A stretch of DNA of 64,000 bases from Lachnospiraceae bacterium. GTDB lineage: Bacteria; Bacillota; Clostridia; Lachnospirales; Lachnospiraceae. The position numbers and the translations under genes were made by a program. Under the pieces are notes generated by a model, which was given only the letters and a program-made list of their open reading frames with translations, was not told where the DNA came from and ran no database searches. Positions 8,983 to 17,713 of this stretch are shown piece after piece (the first letter of the stretch is position 1; the number at the start of each line of letters is the position of its first letter). The stretch lies in the NCBI GenBank assembly GCA_014799465.1, contig JAAVHZ010000022.1, forward strand, positions 79,332-143,331, given 5' to 3'.

Positions 8983-9011
8983 TTGCAATCAATATGCCAA
9001 TATAGTATATT
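8983..9011 (+). promoter_or_regulatory. Sigma-A-like promoter for the TNSSSSSF gene
   Basis: TTGCAA, a 17-bp spacer and TATATT lie 38 bp before the ATG at 9049, which has the ribosome site AAGGAGG at 9034. Confidence 0.5.
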
Positions 9012-9048
9012 TATATATACCAATAAGTATAATAAGGAGGATAAAGAA

Positions 9049-9411
9049 ATGAAAATAAGAACAGATTTTGTTACAAATTCCAGTAGCAGCAGTTTTATAA
9101 TCGCAAGGAAGGAGGAATTGACGGACAAGCAGAAAGAAGCAGTTATTGATTATGTTGTAAATAATATGCTGGGTGAAAAGGTTCCGGGCAGCAAAGATGA
9201 TATAGATAAAATGTTAGAAGAAATGTACATTGATGAAGATTACAAAGAAGATATTTGCAAGGCGATGGAAAATGGATTGTCAATTTATCAGGGATATGTA
9301 AGTTTTGAAGAACCGGATGAGATAGGCTATCTGATGGAGGGATTGTGGAAAGCTTTGGAGGAAGCAGATGGAAACAATTTTGTTGGAATTGATACGGATT
9401 TAGAATATTAG
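9049..9411 (+). CDS. Small TNSSSSSF-motif protein, possible radical SAM substrate
   Basis: This 120-residue protein starts at the ATG after AAGGAGG, giving the N-terminus MKIRTDFVTNSSSSSFI. I have met this N-terminal motif on many otherwise different clostridial proteins; the rest is an acidic helical domain (EELTDKQKEAVIDYVVNNML, then DEDYKEDICKAMENG) with no known fold. The radical SAM/SPASM gene begins 15 bp after the stop, so the two form a transcription unit. A conserved head on a variable body next to a SPASM enzyme resembles a leader or tag recognised by a modifying enzyme, but no maturation is shown. It has a single Cys, in DICKAMENG. Its function is unknown. Confidence 0.75.
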   Translation: MKIRTDFVTNSSSSSFIIARKEELTDKQKEAVIDYVVNNMLGEKVPGSKDDIDKMLEEMYIDEDYKEDICKAMENGLSIYQGYVSFEEPDEIGYLMEGLWKALEEADGNNFVGIDTDLEY

Positions 9412-9426
9412 AATGAGAATAATAAT

Positions 9427-10491
9427 ATGAGAAAAAGAATAGATAAAACCAATCATTTTATTTCCGTTTTTGACGAAAAAAGCGGATTTTATGTACGGAG
9501 TGGAGTGATTGAAGATGGAAAAGATATAGGGAAAGACCCTTTTATGGCAGAATTTCCCGAGTTAATTGATATTGGCATAATGGGACATTGTATACATGGA
9601 GAAAAGGGGTTGTGTTTGCTATCAGGTGTTCAGTGTTACCAGAATGGCAGAGATATACATAAGGAAAATATGTCTGTTCAAAATTTTGAAAAGATAGCGT
9701 CACAATGTAAAGACAGAACCTTTCAATTTGCCCTTGGAGGAAGAGGCGATCCTGACCAGCATGAAGAATTTGAAGAGATTCTTAAAATATGCCGCAAAAA
9801 TAATATTGTACCTAATTTCACTTCTTCAGGATACGGATTTAATCAGAAAATAGTTGAGCTGTGCAGAGAGTATTGCGGTGCTGTTGCTATTAGCTGGTAT
9901 AGGAGTAATTATACAAATGGTGCAATTCAAAGTTTAATTGAAGCAGGTGTAAAGACGAATGTACATTATGTATTAAGTGATAGTACGATAGATGAAGCAA
10001 TATGGATGCTTAAGAAAAATGGTTTTCCCCAAAGGATTAATGCAGTGGTATTTTTACTGCATAAACCGGTTGGTCTGGGTGACTCTGCTAATGTATTGAA
10101 AAGTGATGATAAAAGGTTAAAGATTTTTTGGGAATTAATAAATAAAAAAGTCTTCCCGTTCAAAATAGGTTTTGATTCCTGTACGGTTCCCGGTTTGCTT
10201 AATAATGTGGAAAATCTTAGCCCGGACAGTATTGATACCTGTGAAGGAGGCAGATGGTCAGCATATATAACATCAGATATGAAAATGCTTCCATGCAGTT
10301 TTGATAATCAGAAAATGAATTGGAGTGTGGATTTGGAACATTTTACTATTGAACAGGCATGGAACAGTATGCAGTTTAACATGTTTCGCAAGCATTTTTT
10401 AACATCTTGCCCTGAATGTCCGGATAGGGATAAATGCATGGGTGGATGCCCGATAAGCCCTGAAATTGTATTATGTGAGAAGAAAATTTGA
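9427..10491 (+). CDS. Radical SAM protein with SPASM domain
   Basis: This 354-residue protein opens with a Cys-rich segment CIHGEKGLC-x6-C near 56-71 (C-x7-C-x6-C), not the standard C-x3-C-x2-C, followed by ALGGRGDPDQHEEFEEIL and NFTSSGYGFNQKIVELC, which fit strand-helix units of a radical SAM barrel. The C-terminus is a full SPASM signature: CEGGRW...LPC, then C-x2-C-x5-C-x3-C in CPECPDRDKCMGGC and a last Cys in IVLC, enough for two auxiliary 4Fe-4S clusters. SPASM enzymes usually modify peptides or proteins, so the TNSSSSSF protein just upstream is the natural candidate. The ribosome site is weak and translation is probably coupled. The family is sure, the reaction is not. Confidence 0.8.
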   Translation: MRKRIDKTNHFISVFDEKSGFYVRSGVIEDGKDIGKDPFMAEFPELIDIGIMGHCIHGEKGLCLLSGVQCYQNGRDIHKENMSVQNFEKIASQCKDRTFQFALGGRGDPDQHEEFEEILKICRKNNIVPNFTSSGYGFNQKIVELCREYCGAVAISWYRSNYTNGAIQSLIEAGVKTNVHYVLSDSTIDEAIWMLKKNGFPQRINAVVFLLHKPVGLGDSANVLKSDDKRLKIFWELINKKVFPFKIGFDSCTVPGLLNNVENLSPDSIDTCEGGRWSAYITSDMKMLPCSFDNQKMNWSVDLEHFTIEQAWNSMQFNMFRKHFLTSCPECPDRDKCMGGCPISPEIVLCEKKI

Positions 10492-10515
10492 CTTTTTCAT
10501 ATAAATATGTATACT
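10488..10515 (+). promoter_or_regulatory. Promoter overlapping the stop codon of the radical SAM gene
   Basis: TTGACT at 10488, a 16-bp spacer and TATACT at 10510. The -35 element contains the TGA stop of the upstream gene (10489-10491). It would drive the LURP-one-like gene at 10574. Confidence 0.55.
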
Positions 10516-10573
10516 AAGGATATGGCTTAATGTGTTCTTGCAATAAATAGTTGAATGAGAGGATAATGATATT

Positions 10574-11053
10574 GTGAAACTTTTGATAAAGCAGAGAGTG
10601 TTTTCATGGACAGATACATATGATGTGTATGATGAAAATCAGATGCCGAAATATTTTGTGAAGTCGGATTTTTTTTCAATTGGGCACAGAATACGTGTTT
10701 TTGACCGTAATCAATGTGAAGTGGGAATGATTCAGGAAAAAGTAATATCATTTTTGCCGAAGTTTGAAGTCTATATAAATGGCAGAATGGTCGGAACTAT
10801 AGAGAAAAAGTTTACACTTTTCAATCCACAGTACAGAATAAATTACAAAGGCTGGAGTGTTCAAGGAAGCTTTATAGGTTGGAATTACAGGGTAGTTGAT
10901 GGATTTAATCAGATAATACACATTATTAAAGAACCTTTTCATTGGGGAGATACATATGTACTTTATTTCACAAATCCGGCAGATGAGATAGAAGGATTAT
11001 TATTGACAATAGCTATTGATGCAGCCAACTGCAGTAAAAATAAACAGATGTGA
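10574..11053 (+). CDS. LURP-one-related / YxjI-like protein
   Basis: This 159-residue protein (GTG start after GAGAGG) is made of short beta strands alternating with conserved turns: DTYDVYDENQMPKYFVKSDF, GHRIRVFDRNQCEVGMI, KFEVYINGRMVGTIEKKF and GSFIGWNYRVVDG. This pattern matches the tubby-like barrel of LURP-one/YxjI proteins. No membrane segment or catalytic motif is visible. Its biochemical role is not established in bacteria. The end overlaps the region before the membrane-protein gene at 11064, so the two are probably co-expressed. Confidence 0.7.
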   Translation: MKLLIKQRVFSWTDTYDVYDENQMPKYFVKSDFFSIGHRIRVFDRNQCEVGMIQEKVISFLPKFEVYINGRMVGTIEKKFTLFNPQYRINYKGWSVQGSFIGWNYRVVDGFNQIIHIIKEPFHWGDTYVLYFTNPADEIEGLLLTIAIDAANCSKNKQM

Positions 11054-11063
11054 GGAACAAAGT

Positions 11064-12605
11064 ATGAAAGATAAAAAGACATTAAATATATATAAGGCAG
11101 CATCAATGGTTTTGATGATAATGATTATGGTTTTAATAATAGCTTTATGGGGAAGAAATGATTTTTCACGATATCTGATTTATGACAAAGGGAGAATAGC
11201 GGATAAAGTGATGCTGGCAGCAAAATTTTCAGTTATGCTGTTTATTTTATATAAAAGCACAGTAGATAAGAAGTATTTTATAACAATTTTGTCATTTGTT
11301 CAGGCAGCAGGAATATTTTGGGTAAGGTTTTTGGGCAATAAAGTTATAGACTCAGAATATATGAAAATAGACAGGCTTACCATTACAATCTGTATAATAA
11401 TAGTGTTGACTGTTATATTTATTAATCTTTATACTTTTATGAATGATAATTTGAGTTTTGTATGGATACTAATATCATCACTTGGATTTATGGGAGTGGC
11501 ACTGTCATTTGATTTGGTCTGGATGGATTTCTTTTTGGCATTGGCATTTTTAGGAATGTATATGTGGTTTGAAAAAGGCAGGTATCTGATTTTAGGTGCA
11601 GGGATTGTAGCAGAGATTTTTGTGACCATATCATCCATTTTTGCGGCACAGAAGATTGAAATATTATCTATTCAGTCAGTTATAGTATGCAGGGCAATGG
11701 ATGTGACCGGTGCATTTTATCCGGCAGTTATGATGATAATAGCGGCATGTGTGCTTTTGATGTGTGGAGCATGGATATTTATAAAAAGTGATGCAGATGC
11801 ATGTATAAAATTGTATCTTACAAGTATAGTGATGATAGCAGCAGGTACATATCTGTTTATAAGGTTTATTCCTGCATATAGTGGAGATATTATAGGAACA
11901 GTGCTTAAGTTTGCAGGGGCAGTGATATTATTATTGCTGTCAGTATATTTAAATGTGGTTAAACAATGGAAAAATGCAGTTATGGTATTATCAATGGCAT
12001 GTCCGGCAGGTCTTATTGCATTGTTTGGTGCCGGGCATGTAATTACGGTGTGGTATGGAATAATGATGATGTTAATATACATTCCGCTAATTATAATACT
12101 ATATTTAAATGAAGATTCAGGAAGATATATGTATGTACATATAGTATCTGTTTTTTGCCTTATATTAGTGCCTGTAGAGATGGTTTCTTATAGAATGTCG
12201 GCATTTAAATTGTATTTAAAAGTGGAGAATAAAGTATGGCTTGCAATTATGGCGGTTTCATATGTTGTGTTCGTGATAGGGCTTATAAGATGGATGAACA
12301 GATTTGACAAAGATGTAAGTGATTCAAGAAAACAGACGGAAGACAGCGGAAAAGCAGGAAGAAATTTGTTGTGTGCAGCATTAATTATACTTGCAGCAGT
12401 TATTATTTTCATGCCGCTTACCATTAAGGACTGGATTTATCCGATGATGTCAAGGACTGAGATAATGATATCAGATATATCATCAAACAAAGTACATATG
12501 GAGCACATAATTGTTACATCAGTAATGGTAATTGTGACGTTTCTGATTCCGATACTGGTTATAAAAATAAGTAATTTGAGGAAGAGAAATTTAAAAAGTC
12601 AGTAA
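11064..12605 (+). CDS. Polytopic membrane protein of unknown function
   Basis: This 513-residue protein begins at ATG 11064 behind GAGG. About a dozen hydrophobic helices cover the length, beginning at ~14-35 (MVLMIMIMVLIIALWG), with a soluble loop near 415-435 (FDKDVSDSRKQTEDSGKAGR) and a basic C-terminus (RKRNLKSQ). I recognise no family signature, charged transport motif or enzyme site. It lies between the LURP-one-like gene, with which it overlaps in reading space, and spmB. A transport or envelope role is only a guess. Confidence 0.75.
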   Translation: MKDKKTLNIYKAASMVLMIMIMVLIIALWGRNDFSRYLIYDKGRIADKVMLAAKFSVMLFILYKSTVDKKYFITILSFVQAAGIFWVRFLGNKVIDSEYMKIDRLTITICIIIVLTVIFINLYTFMNDNLSFVWILISSLGFMGVALSFDLVWMDFFLALAFLGMYMWFEKGRYLILGAGIVAEIFVTISSIFAAQKIEILSIQSVIVCRAMDVTGAFYPAVMMIIAACVLLMCGAWIFIKSDADACIKLYLTSIVMIAAGTYLFIRFIPAYSGDIIGTVLKFAGAVILLLLSVYLNVVKQWKNAVMVLSMACPAGLIALFGAGHVITVWYGIMMMLIYIPLIIILYLNEDSGRYMYVHIVSVFCLILVPVEMVSYRMSAFKLYLKVENKVWLAIMAVSYVVFVIGLIRWMNRFDKDVSDSRKQTEDSGKAGRNLLCAALIILAAVIIFMPLTIKDWIYPMMSRTEIMISDISSNKVHMEHIIVTSVMVIVTFLIPILVIKISNLRKRNLKSQ

Positions 12606-12692
12606 GACACAGTTACATTTAAGTAAATTAGAATATATAAAGCAGTGGAATAATAGGATATAAAGACAGTATATTTGGAATGGAGAATCTAT

Positions 12693-13226
12693 ATGAAATT
12701 TCTGGTATACATATCCGATTATATGATTCCACTGCTTGTTTTTTATGTAGTAGGTTATGGAATACTTATGAAAAAAAATGTTTATGATGATTTTGTCAGT
12801 GGTGCAAAGGAAGGAATGAAAACCGTAGTATCAATACTGCCCACTCTTATAGGATTGATGGTAGGAGTAGGAGTGTTGAGGGCATCGGGTTTTCTGGATG
12901 CCGTATCAAATGTAATTGGCAGGTTGACAGAACCAATCGGAGTTCCTTCAGCATTAATGCCTTCAATAATTGTCAGAATGTTTTCATCTTCTGCTGCCAC
13001 CGGACTTGTGCTTGATTTGTTTAAAGAATATGGGACGGATTCTCCGATAGGCATTATGGCTTCTATAATGATGGGGAGTACTGAAACTATATTTTATACC
13101 ATGAGTGTATACTTTATGGCTGCAAAGGTAAGAAAGACAAGATGGACTTTGCCGGGAGCACTTTTATGTACATTTGCCGGAGTTATTGCAAGTATAATAA
13201 TTGGTAAATCAATGGTTCCAAATTGA
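12693..13226 (+). CDS. spmB: Spore maturation protein B
   Basis: This 177-residue membrane protein begins at ATG 12693 after GGAG. Signature stretches are PLLVFYVVGYGILMKK, DFVSGAKEGMKTVVSILPTL, RLTEPIGVPSALMPSIIVRM, FSSSAATGLVLDLF and IMMGSTETIFYTMSVYF, which are typical of SpmB (nucleoside-recognition / Gate domain). In Bacillus SpmA and SpmB are needed for spore core dehydration. SpmA is normally encoded just before spmB; here the upstream gene is an unrelated polytopic membrane protein, so spmA must be elsewhere, fused elsewhere or absent. It suggests a spore-forming ancestry. Confidence 0.9.
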   Translation: MKFLVYISDYMIPLLVFYVVGYGILMKKNVYDDFVSGAKEGMKTVVSILPTLIGLMVGVGVLRASGFLDAVSNVIGRLTEPIGVPSALMPSIIVRMFSSSAATGLVLDLFKEYGTDSPIGIMASIMMGSTETIFYTMSVYFMAAKVRKTRWTLPGALLCTFAGVIASIIIGKSMVPN

Positions 13227-13307
13227 TATACAAATTTGTTCTGATATAGTATAATAGAAAAAGACCGTCAAAAGGTTAAATTGGGTTACATTGAAAGGAG
13301 AAGGCAC

Positions 13308-13796
13308 ATGAGCAATGAAGCAGATGTGAGGGTTTTGGATGCTATATTGGAGAAACATAGTTATAATTCAACTTTGATAATTGCCATAATGCAGGATATT
13401 CAGAAAGAGTTCCATTATTTATCTGAAGATGCATTATGCTATATAGCGAAAAAACTGAATCTAAGTGAGGCAAAGGTATATGGAGTGGCAACATTTTATG
13501 AGAATTTTTCGCTGAAACCAAAGGGAAAATATATTATAAAGGTTTGTGACGGAACAGCGTGTCATGTAAGGAAATCAGTTCCTATTCTTGAGGAATTCAG
13601 AAATCAGCTTAAAGTTACTGCTGAGAATCCTACTACGGAGGACCGTATGTTTACAGTGGAGACAGTATCATGTCTTGGGGCATGTGGATTGGCACCTGTC
13701 TGTACAGTTAATGATAAAGTTCATCCGGCTATGACTCCGGAAAAGGCGAGGGAGATTGTTGAAAGTATCAGGAAGGAGGAACAGGATGAAAATTAA
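13308..13796 (+). CDS. hydC: NADH-linked [FeFe] hydrogenase subunit, NuoE-like (HydC/HndA)
   Basis: This 162-residue protein, with ATG 13308 after AAAGGAG, is a NuoE-type thioredoxin-like subunit. Helical part: LIIAIMQDIQKEFHYLSEDA and LSEAKVYGVATFYENFSL. The 2Fe-2S ligands are CDGTAC near residue 84 and CLGACGLAPVC near 126. It passes electrons between the flavin subunit and the hydrogenase. Its stop overlaps the start of hydB by 11 bp. With HydB and HydA it forms the trimeric hydrogenase that couples NADH and reduced ferredoxin to H2 (electron confurcation) in fermentative clostridia. Confidence 0.95.
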   Translation: MSNEADVRVLDAILEKHSYNSTLIIAIMQDIQKEFHYLSEDALCYIAKKLNLSEAKVYGVATFYENFSLKPKGKYIIKVCDGTACHVRKSVPILEEFRNQLKVTAENPTTEDRMFTVETVSCLGACGLAPVCTVNDKVHPAMTPEKAREIVESIRKEEQDEN

Positions 13797-15675
13797 TTCA
13801 AGAGAAGAACTGGCGAATAAACGTGAAGAATATTTGGAATTATTGAAAATGCAGAGAAAGCAGATACTTATTTGTGCCGGAACGGGTTGTGTTGCCGGAG
13901 GTTCACTTTTAATATATGAGAGGCTGCAGGAAATTATAAAGGAAAAGGGACTTGTCTGTTCAATACAGCTTGAAAAAGAACCACATGATGAAAGTATCGG
14001 GGTAAAGAAAAGCGGATGTCATGGTTTTTGTGAAATGGGACCGCTTATAAGAATAGAGCCTATGGGATGGCTTTATATAAAGGTAAAATTAGAAGATTGT
14101 GAAGAGATAATAGAGAAAAGCATTATAGGTGATGAGGTAGTAGACAGACTTGTATATAAGGACAAGGATGGCAATCCGTATATTAAACAGTCGGAAATAC
14201 CTTTCTATAAGCAGCAGACACGTATTGCACTTGAGCATTGCGGACATATTAATGCAGAATCTATAAAGGAATACATAGCAGTGGGCGGCTACAATGCAGT
14301 TGCCAAAGCATTATTTGATATGACACCTGAGGGAATAGTTGATGAAATTTCAGAAGCATGTCTCCGGGGACGAGGCGGCGGCGGATTCCCTACAGGAAGA
14401 AAATGGGCTCAGGTACTTGCACAGAAAGAACCGGAAAAGTATGTGGTCTGTAACGGTGATGAAGGTGACCCAGGTGCATTTATGGACCGTTCCATGATGG
14501 AAGGTGACCCACACAGGGTTATTGAAGGAATGATAATAGCAGGAATAGCTACGAAAGCACATCAGGGATATATATATGTGCGTGCCGAATATCCGCTTGC
14601 CTGTGAACGTCTTCAGAAGGCAATAGACCAGGCAATGGAATTAGGCTTGCTTGGAGATGACATTTTAGGTTCGGGCTTTGATTTTCATTTAAGAATAAGC
14701 ATGGGTGCAGGTGCGTTTGTATGTGGCGAAGGAAGTGCACTGACCGCATCTATAGAGGGTAACAGAGGAATGCCGAGAGTCAAACCTCCGAGAACTGTAG
14801 AACATGGATTATTTGATAAGCCTACCGTGCTTAACAATGTGGAGACATATTGTAATGTACCTCCTATTATAGTCAATGGTGCTGACTGGTATAAGGGATT
14901 CGGACCTGATAATAATCATGGAACAAAAGCGTTTGCCCTTACTGGAAATGTAAATAATACCGGACTTATTGAAGTTCCTATGGGAACTACTTTAAGAGAA
15001 GTTATATTTGACATTGGAGGAGGCGTAAAAGGCGGAGATTTTAAAGCGGTACAGATAGGAGGACCTTCAGGCGGATGTCTGTGCATCAATGCGACGGAAG
15101 ACCATTTGGACATGCACCTTGATTTCGATTCGCTTAAAAAGGTAGGTGCGATGATAGGTTCAGGCGGACTGGTTGTTATGAATGACAAGAGCTGTATGGT
15201 GGAAGTGGCAAGGTTCTTTATGAACTTTACCCAGAACGAATCCTGTGGAAAATGTGTACCATGCAGAGAGGGTACTAAGCGGATGTTGGAACTCTTGAAT
15301 GATATAACCGAGGGCAGAGGAACTATGGAACATATAGAAATGCTGGAAGAGTTATCAGAGACTATATCTGCAACGGCATTGTGCGGACTGGGAAAAACCG
15401 CTGCCTCTCCTGTTATAAGCACACTAAAATATTTCAGAGACGAATATTTAGCACATGTAGTGGATAAAAAATGTCCTGCAGGACAGTGCAAGGCACTTGT
15501 TTCTCTCAAAATCAATCCTGATAAATGTAAGGGCTGTACAAAATGTGCAAGAATGTGTCCGGTGGGAGCTATTACCGGAACAGTCAAGAATCCTCATGTT
15601 ATTGATAATGATAAATGTATCAAATGTTATGCATGTAAAGAAGGCTGTAACTTTGGTGCGGTTGAGGAAGCATAG
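13786..15675 (+). CDS. hydB: NADH-linked [FeFe] hydrogenase flavin subunit, NuoF-like (HydB/HndC)
   Basis: This 629-residue protein starts at ATG 13786 behind AGGAGG. Order: an N-terminal 2Fe-2S thioredoxin-like domain (ICAGTGCVAGG, SGCHGFCEMGP), the NuoF FMN/NAD-binding core (RGRGGGGFPTGRKW, NGDEGDPGAFMDRS, GAGAFVCGEGSAL), an SLBB region, the 4Fe-4S ligand set ESCGKCVPCREG and a C-terminal two-cluster ferredoxin domain (CKGCTKCARMCPVGAI, CIKCYACKEGCNFGA). It is the site of NADH oxidation/reduction and the likely bifurcation site. It is cytoplasmic and in one operon with hydC and hydA. Confidence 0.96.
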   Translation: MKINSREELANKREEYLELLKMQRKQILICAGTGCVAGGSLLIYERLQEIIKEKGLVCSIQLEKEPHDESIGVKKSGCHGFCEMGPLIRIEPMGWLYIKVKLEDCEEIIEKSIIGDEVVDRLVYKDKDGNPYIKQSEIPFYKQQTRIALEHCGHINAESIKEYIAVGGYNAVAKALFDMTPEGIVDEISEACLRGRGGGGFPTGRKWAQVLAQKEPEKYVVCNGDEGDPGAFMDRSMMEGDPHRVIEGMIIAGIATKAHQGYIYVRAEYPLACERLQKAIDQAMELGLLGDDILGSGFDFHLRISMGAGAFVCGEGSALTASIEGNRGMPRVKPPRTVEHGLFDKPTVLNNVETYCNVPPIIVNGADWYKGFGPDNNHGTKAFALTGNVNNTGLIEVPMGTTLREVIFDIGGGVKGGDFKAVQIGGPSGGCLCINATEDHLDMHLDFDSLKKVGAMIGSGGLVVMNDKSCMVEVARFFMNFTQNESCGKCVPCREGTKRMLELLNDITEGRGTMEHIEMLEELSETISATALCGLGKTAASPVISTLKYFRDEYLAHVVDKKCPAGQCKALVSLKINPDKCKGCTKCARMCPVGAITGTVKNPHVIDNDKCIKCYACKEGCNFGAVEEA

Positions 15676-15690
15676 GAAGGAGAGAAAGAC

Positions 15691-17379
15691 ATGGGAAAAT
15701 ATATGGTCATTGATGGTATTCGTACAGAATTTACCAATGAAAAGAATGTTTTACAGGTAATTCAAAGGGCCGGAATACATGTACCGACTTTTTGCTATTA
15801 TTCTGATTTATCAATATATGGTGCCTGCAGAATGTGTGTGGTGGAAGATGAGAGAGGAAATATACTTGCTTCATGCTCCACACCGCCTAAAGACAAGATG
15901 GTGATTAAGACCAATACATCTAAGCTTCACAATCACAGAAAGATGATTCTGGAACTCTTACTGGCTGCACATTGCAGGGATTGTACAACATGTGATAAGA
16001 ACCAAAACTGCAGGCTTCAATTACTGGCAAAGAGATTTGGCCTGACTGATGTAAGATTTAAAAATACGAATCCTGTATTGCCGATAGATGAATCATCTGT
16101 ATCCATTGTAAGAGACCCAAGCAAATGTATTTTATGTGGTGACTGTGTGCGTATGTGTAATGAAGTGCAGCATGTAGGAGCTATAGACTTTGCAAACAGA
16201 GGTTCAAAGATGATTGTAAGCCCTGCATTTGGAAGGAGTATTGCTGAAACTGACTGTGTAAACTGTGGACAATGTGCAGCAGTCTGTCCTACCGCTGCCA
16301 TAACTATTAAAAAAGATTTGAAAGAAGTATGGAAGGCGATATATGACGGCAAAAAGAGAGTTGTTGTACAGGTAGCACCTGCCGTAAGAGTAGCATTAGG
16401 AGAAGAATTTGGGCTTGAACCGGGAAAGAACAGTATCGGAAAAATATTTACGGCAATCCGTATGCTTGGATTTGATACTGTTTTTGATACAAGTCTTGCA
16501 GCAGACCTTACTATTATGGAAGAATCTGCCGAGCTCGTTGAAAAGCTGGAAAAAGGTGATAACAAGATGCCGTTATTTACATCTTGCTGTCCGGCATGGG
16601 TAAGGTTTGCAGAGACAAAGCATCCTGAAATACTTCCGTACATTTCCACCAGCAAGTCTCCTATGGAAATGTTTGGTGCAGTTATCAAAGAATATTATAA
16701 GCCGGCAGATGAAGAAGCAGGATTGGAAACTATTTCAGTGGCGATAATGCCATGTACTGCTAAAAAATATGAGGCTCAGAGAGAAGAGTTTAAACGTAAC
16801 GGAATAGCTGATGTGGATTATGTAATAACTACAAAAGAGCTTGTATGCATGATTAGAGAGCTGGGAATACAGTTTAATGAGATTGAACCTAGTGCTCCTG
16901 ATATGCCATTTTCAATATCTTCGGGTGCAGGTATGATATTCGGTGTAACAGGAGGAGTGACTGAGGCTGCTTTGCGTAAGGTTGCAGAGAAGACTGATTT
17001 TGCCATAAAAGAGATTGAGTACAGCGGAGTACGTGGAATGGAAGGCGTAAAAGTGGCAGATGTTACATTAGGTGACAAGACTTTGCGGATAGGCGTGGTA
17101 AACGGACTTGGAAATGCGGACGAGCTTATTAAGAAGATAGAAAGCGGCGAAGAACATTTTGACTTTGTTGAGGTTATGGCATGTCCATACGGATGTATAG
17201 CAGGAGCTGGTCAGCCATTCAGCCACAAGGCAGATAAGGCAAAGAGGGCATCAGGAATGTATAAGGCAGATAAGTCGGCACTTATTAAACGCTCTGATGA
17301 GAACCCTGTAGTGCATGAATTGTATAATTATGGAGTATTAAAAGACAGAGCACATGAATTACTGCATGTGAAGTACTGA
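15691..17379 (+). CDS. hydA: [FeFe] hydrogenase catalytic subunit (HydA/HndD)
   Basis: This 562-residue protein has the M3 layout: an N-terminal 2Fe-2S domain (CYYSDLSIYGACRMCV), a His-Cys 4Fe-4S site (HCRDCTTCDKNQNC), two 4Fe-4S clusters (CILCGDCVRMC, CVNCGQCAAVCP) and the H-cluster motifs TSCCPAW (297-303), MPCTAKKYE (353-361) and VMACPYGCIAGAGQP (495-509). The last motif has GAGQP where GGGQP is usual, a minor variation. All H-cluster cysteines are present, so it should be active once matured by HydEFG, which are not in this window. A hairpin terminator follows at 17405, closing the hydCBA operon. Confidence 0.97.
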   Translation: MGKYMVIDGIRTEFTNEKNVLQVIQRAGIHVPTFCYYSDLSIYGACRMCVVEDERGNILASCSTPPKDKMVIKTNTSKLHNHRKMILELLLAAHCRDCTTCDKNQNCRLQLLAKRFGLTDVRFKNTNPVLPIDESSVSIVRDPSKCILCGDCVRMCNEVQHVGAIDFANRGSKMIVSPAFGRSIAETDCVNCGQCAAVCPTAAITIKKDLKEVWKAIYDGKKRVVVQVAPAVRVALGEEFGLEPGKNSIGKIFTAIRMLGFDTVFDTSLAADLTIMEESAELVEKLEKGDNKMPLFTSCCPAWVRFAETKHPEILPYISTSKSPMEMFGAVIKEYYKPADEEAGLETISVAIMPCTAKKYEAQREEFKRNGIADVDYVITTKELVCMIRELGIQFNEIEPSAPDMPFSISSGAGMIFGVTGGVTEAALRKVAEKTDFAIKEIEYSGVRGMEGVKVADVTLGDKTLRIGVVNGLGNADELIKKIESGEEHFDFVEVMACPYGCIAGAGQPFSHKADKAKRASGMYKADKSALIKRSDENPVVHELYNYGVLKDRAHELLHVKY

Positions 17380-17404
17380 TAGAAATTATAGTCTGTTAAG
17401 CATA

Positions 17405-17460
17405 GCATCCTGTTCCATTAATGGCTTATTGTAAGCATGATGGAACAGGGTGCATTTTTT
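17405..17460 (+). terminator. Terminator of the hydrogenase operon
   Basis: A 14-bp stem, 17405-17418 with 17440-17453 (one G-U pair), is followed by TTTTTT. Confidence 0.85.
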
Positions 17461-17713
17461 CATTAAGTTTGGAATGTATAAAAGATTTTACAATGAAACT
17501 TTGTGTTGCATTAATTCCAATAATGTGTTACTATAGAACAAAGCATATTTTCATGAACTTCTAATAAGGAATATATCTTGTATTCCCGAACCCGGCAAAT
17601 GCCGTCTTTCAATCCGTTTCAGGAGCTCTATGCTTTTATTCCAAAAAGAAAAAGCAGGAGTACTGAAATTATTATAATATGCTCCTGCAGTATACATGAG
17701 GAGGTATTAATAT
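17461..17713. other. Intergenic stretch without a gene
   Basis: No open frame with a ribosome site is seen. Near its end GCAGGAG (17654-17660) and CTCCTGC (17682-17688) can form a stem just ahead of the ribosome site of the next gene, which might hold down its translation. Confidence 0.4.

Noticed and set aside
14916..15587. Long minus-strand open frames within hydB, hydA and dnaX (70-220 codons)
   Set aside because: They mirror the strong codon pattern of the real genes on the other strand and have no start signals or recognisable text.
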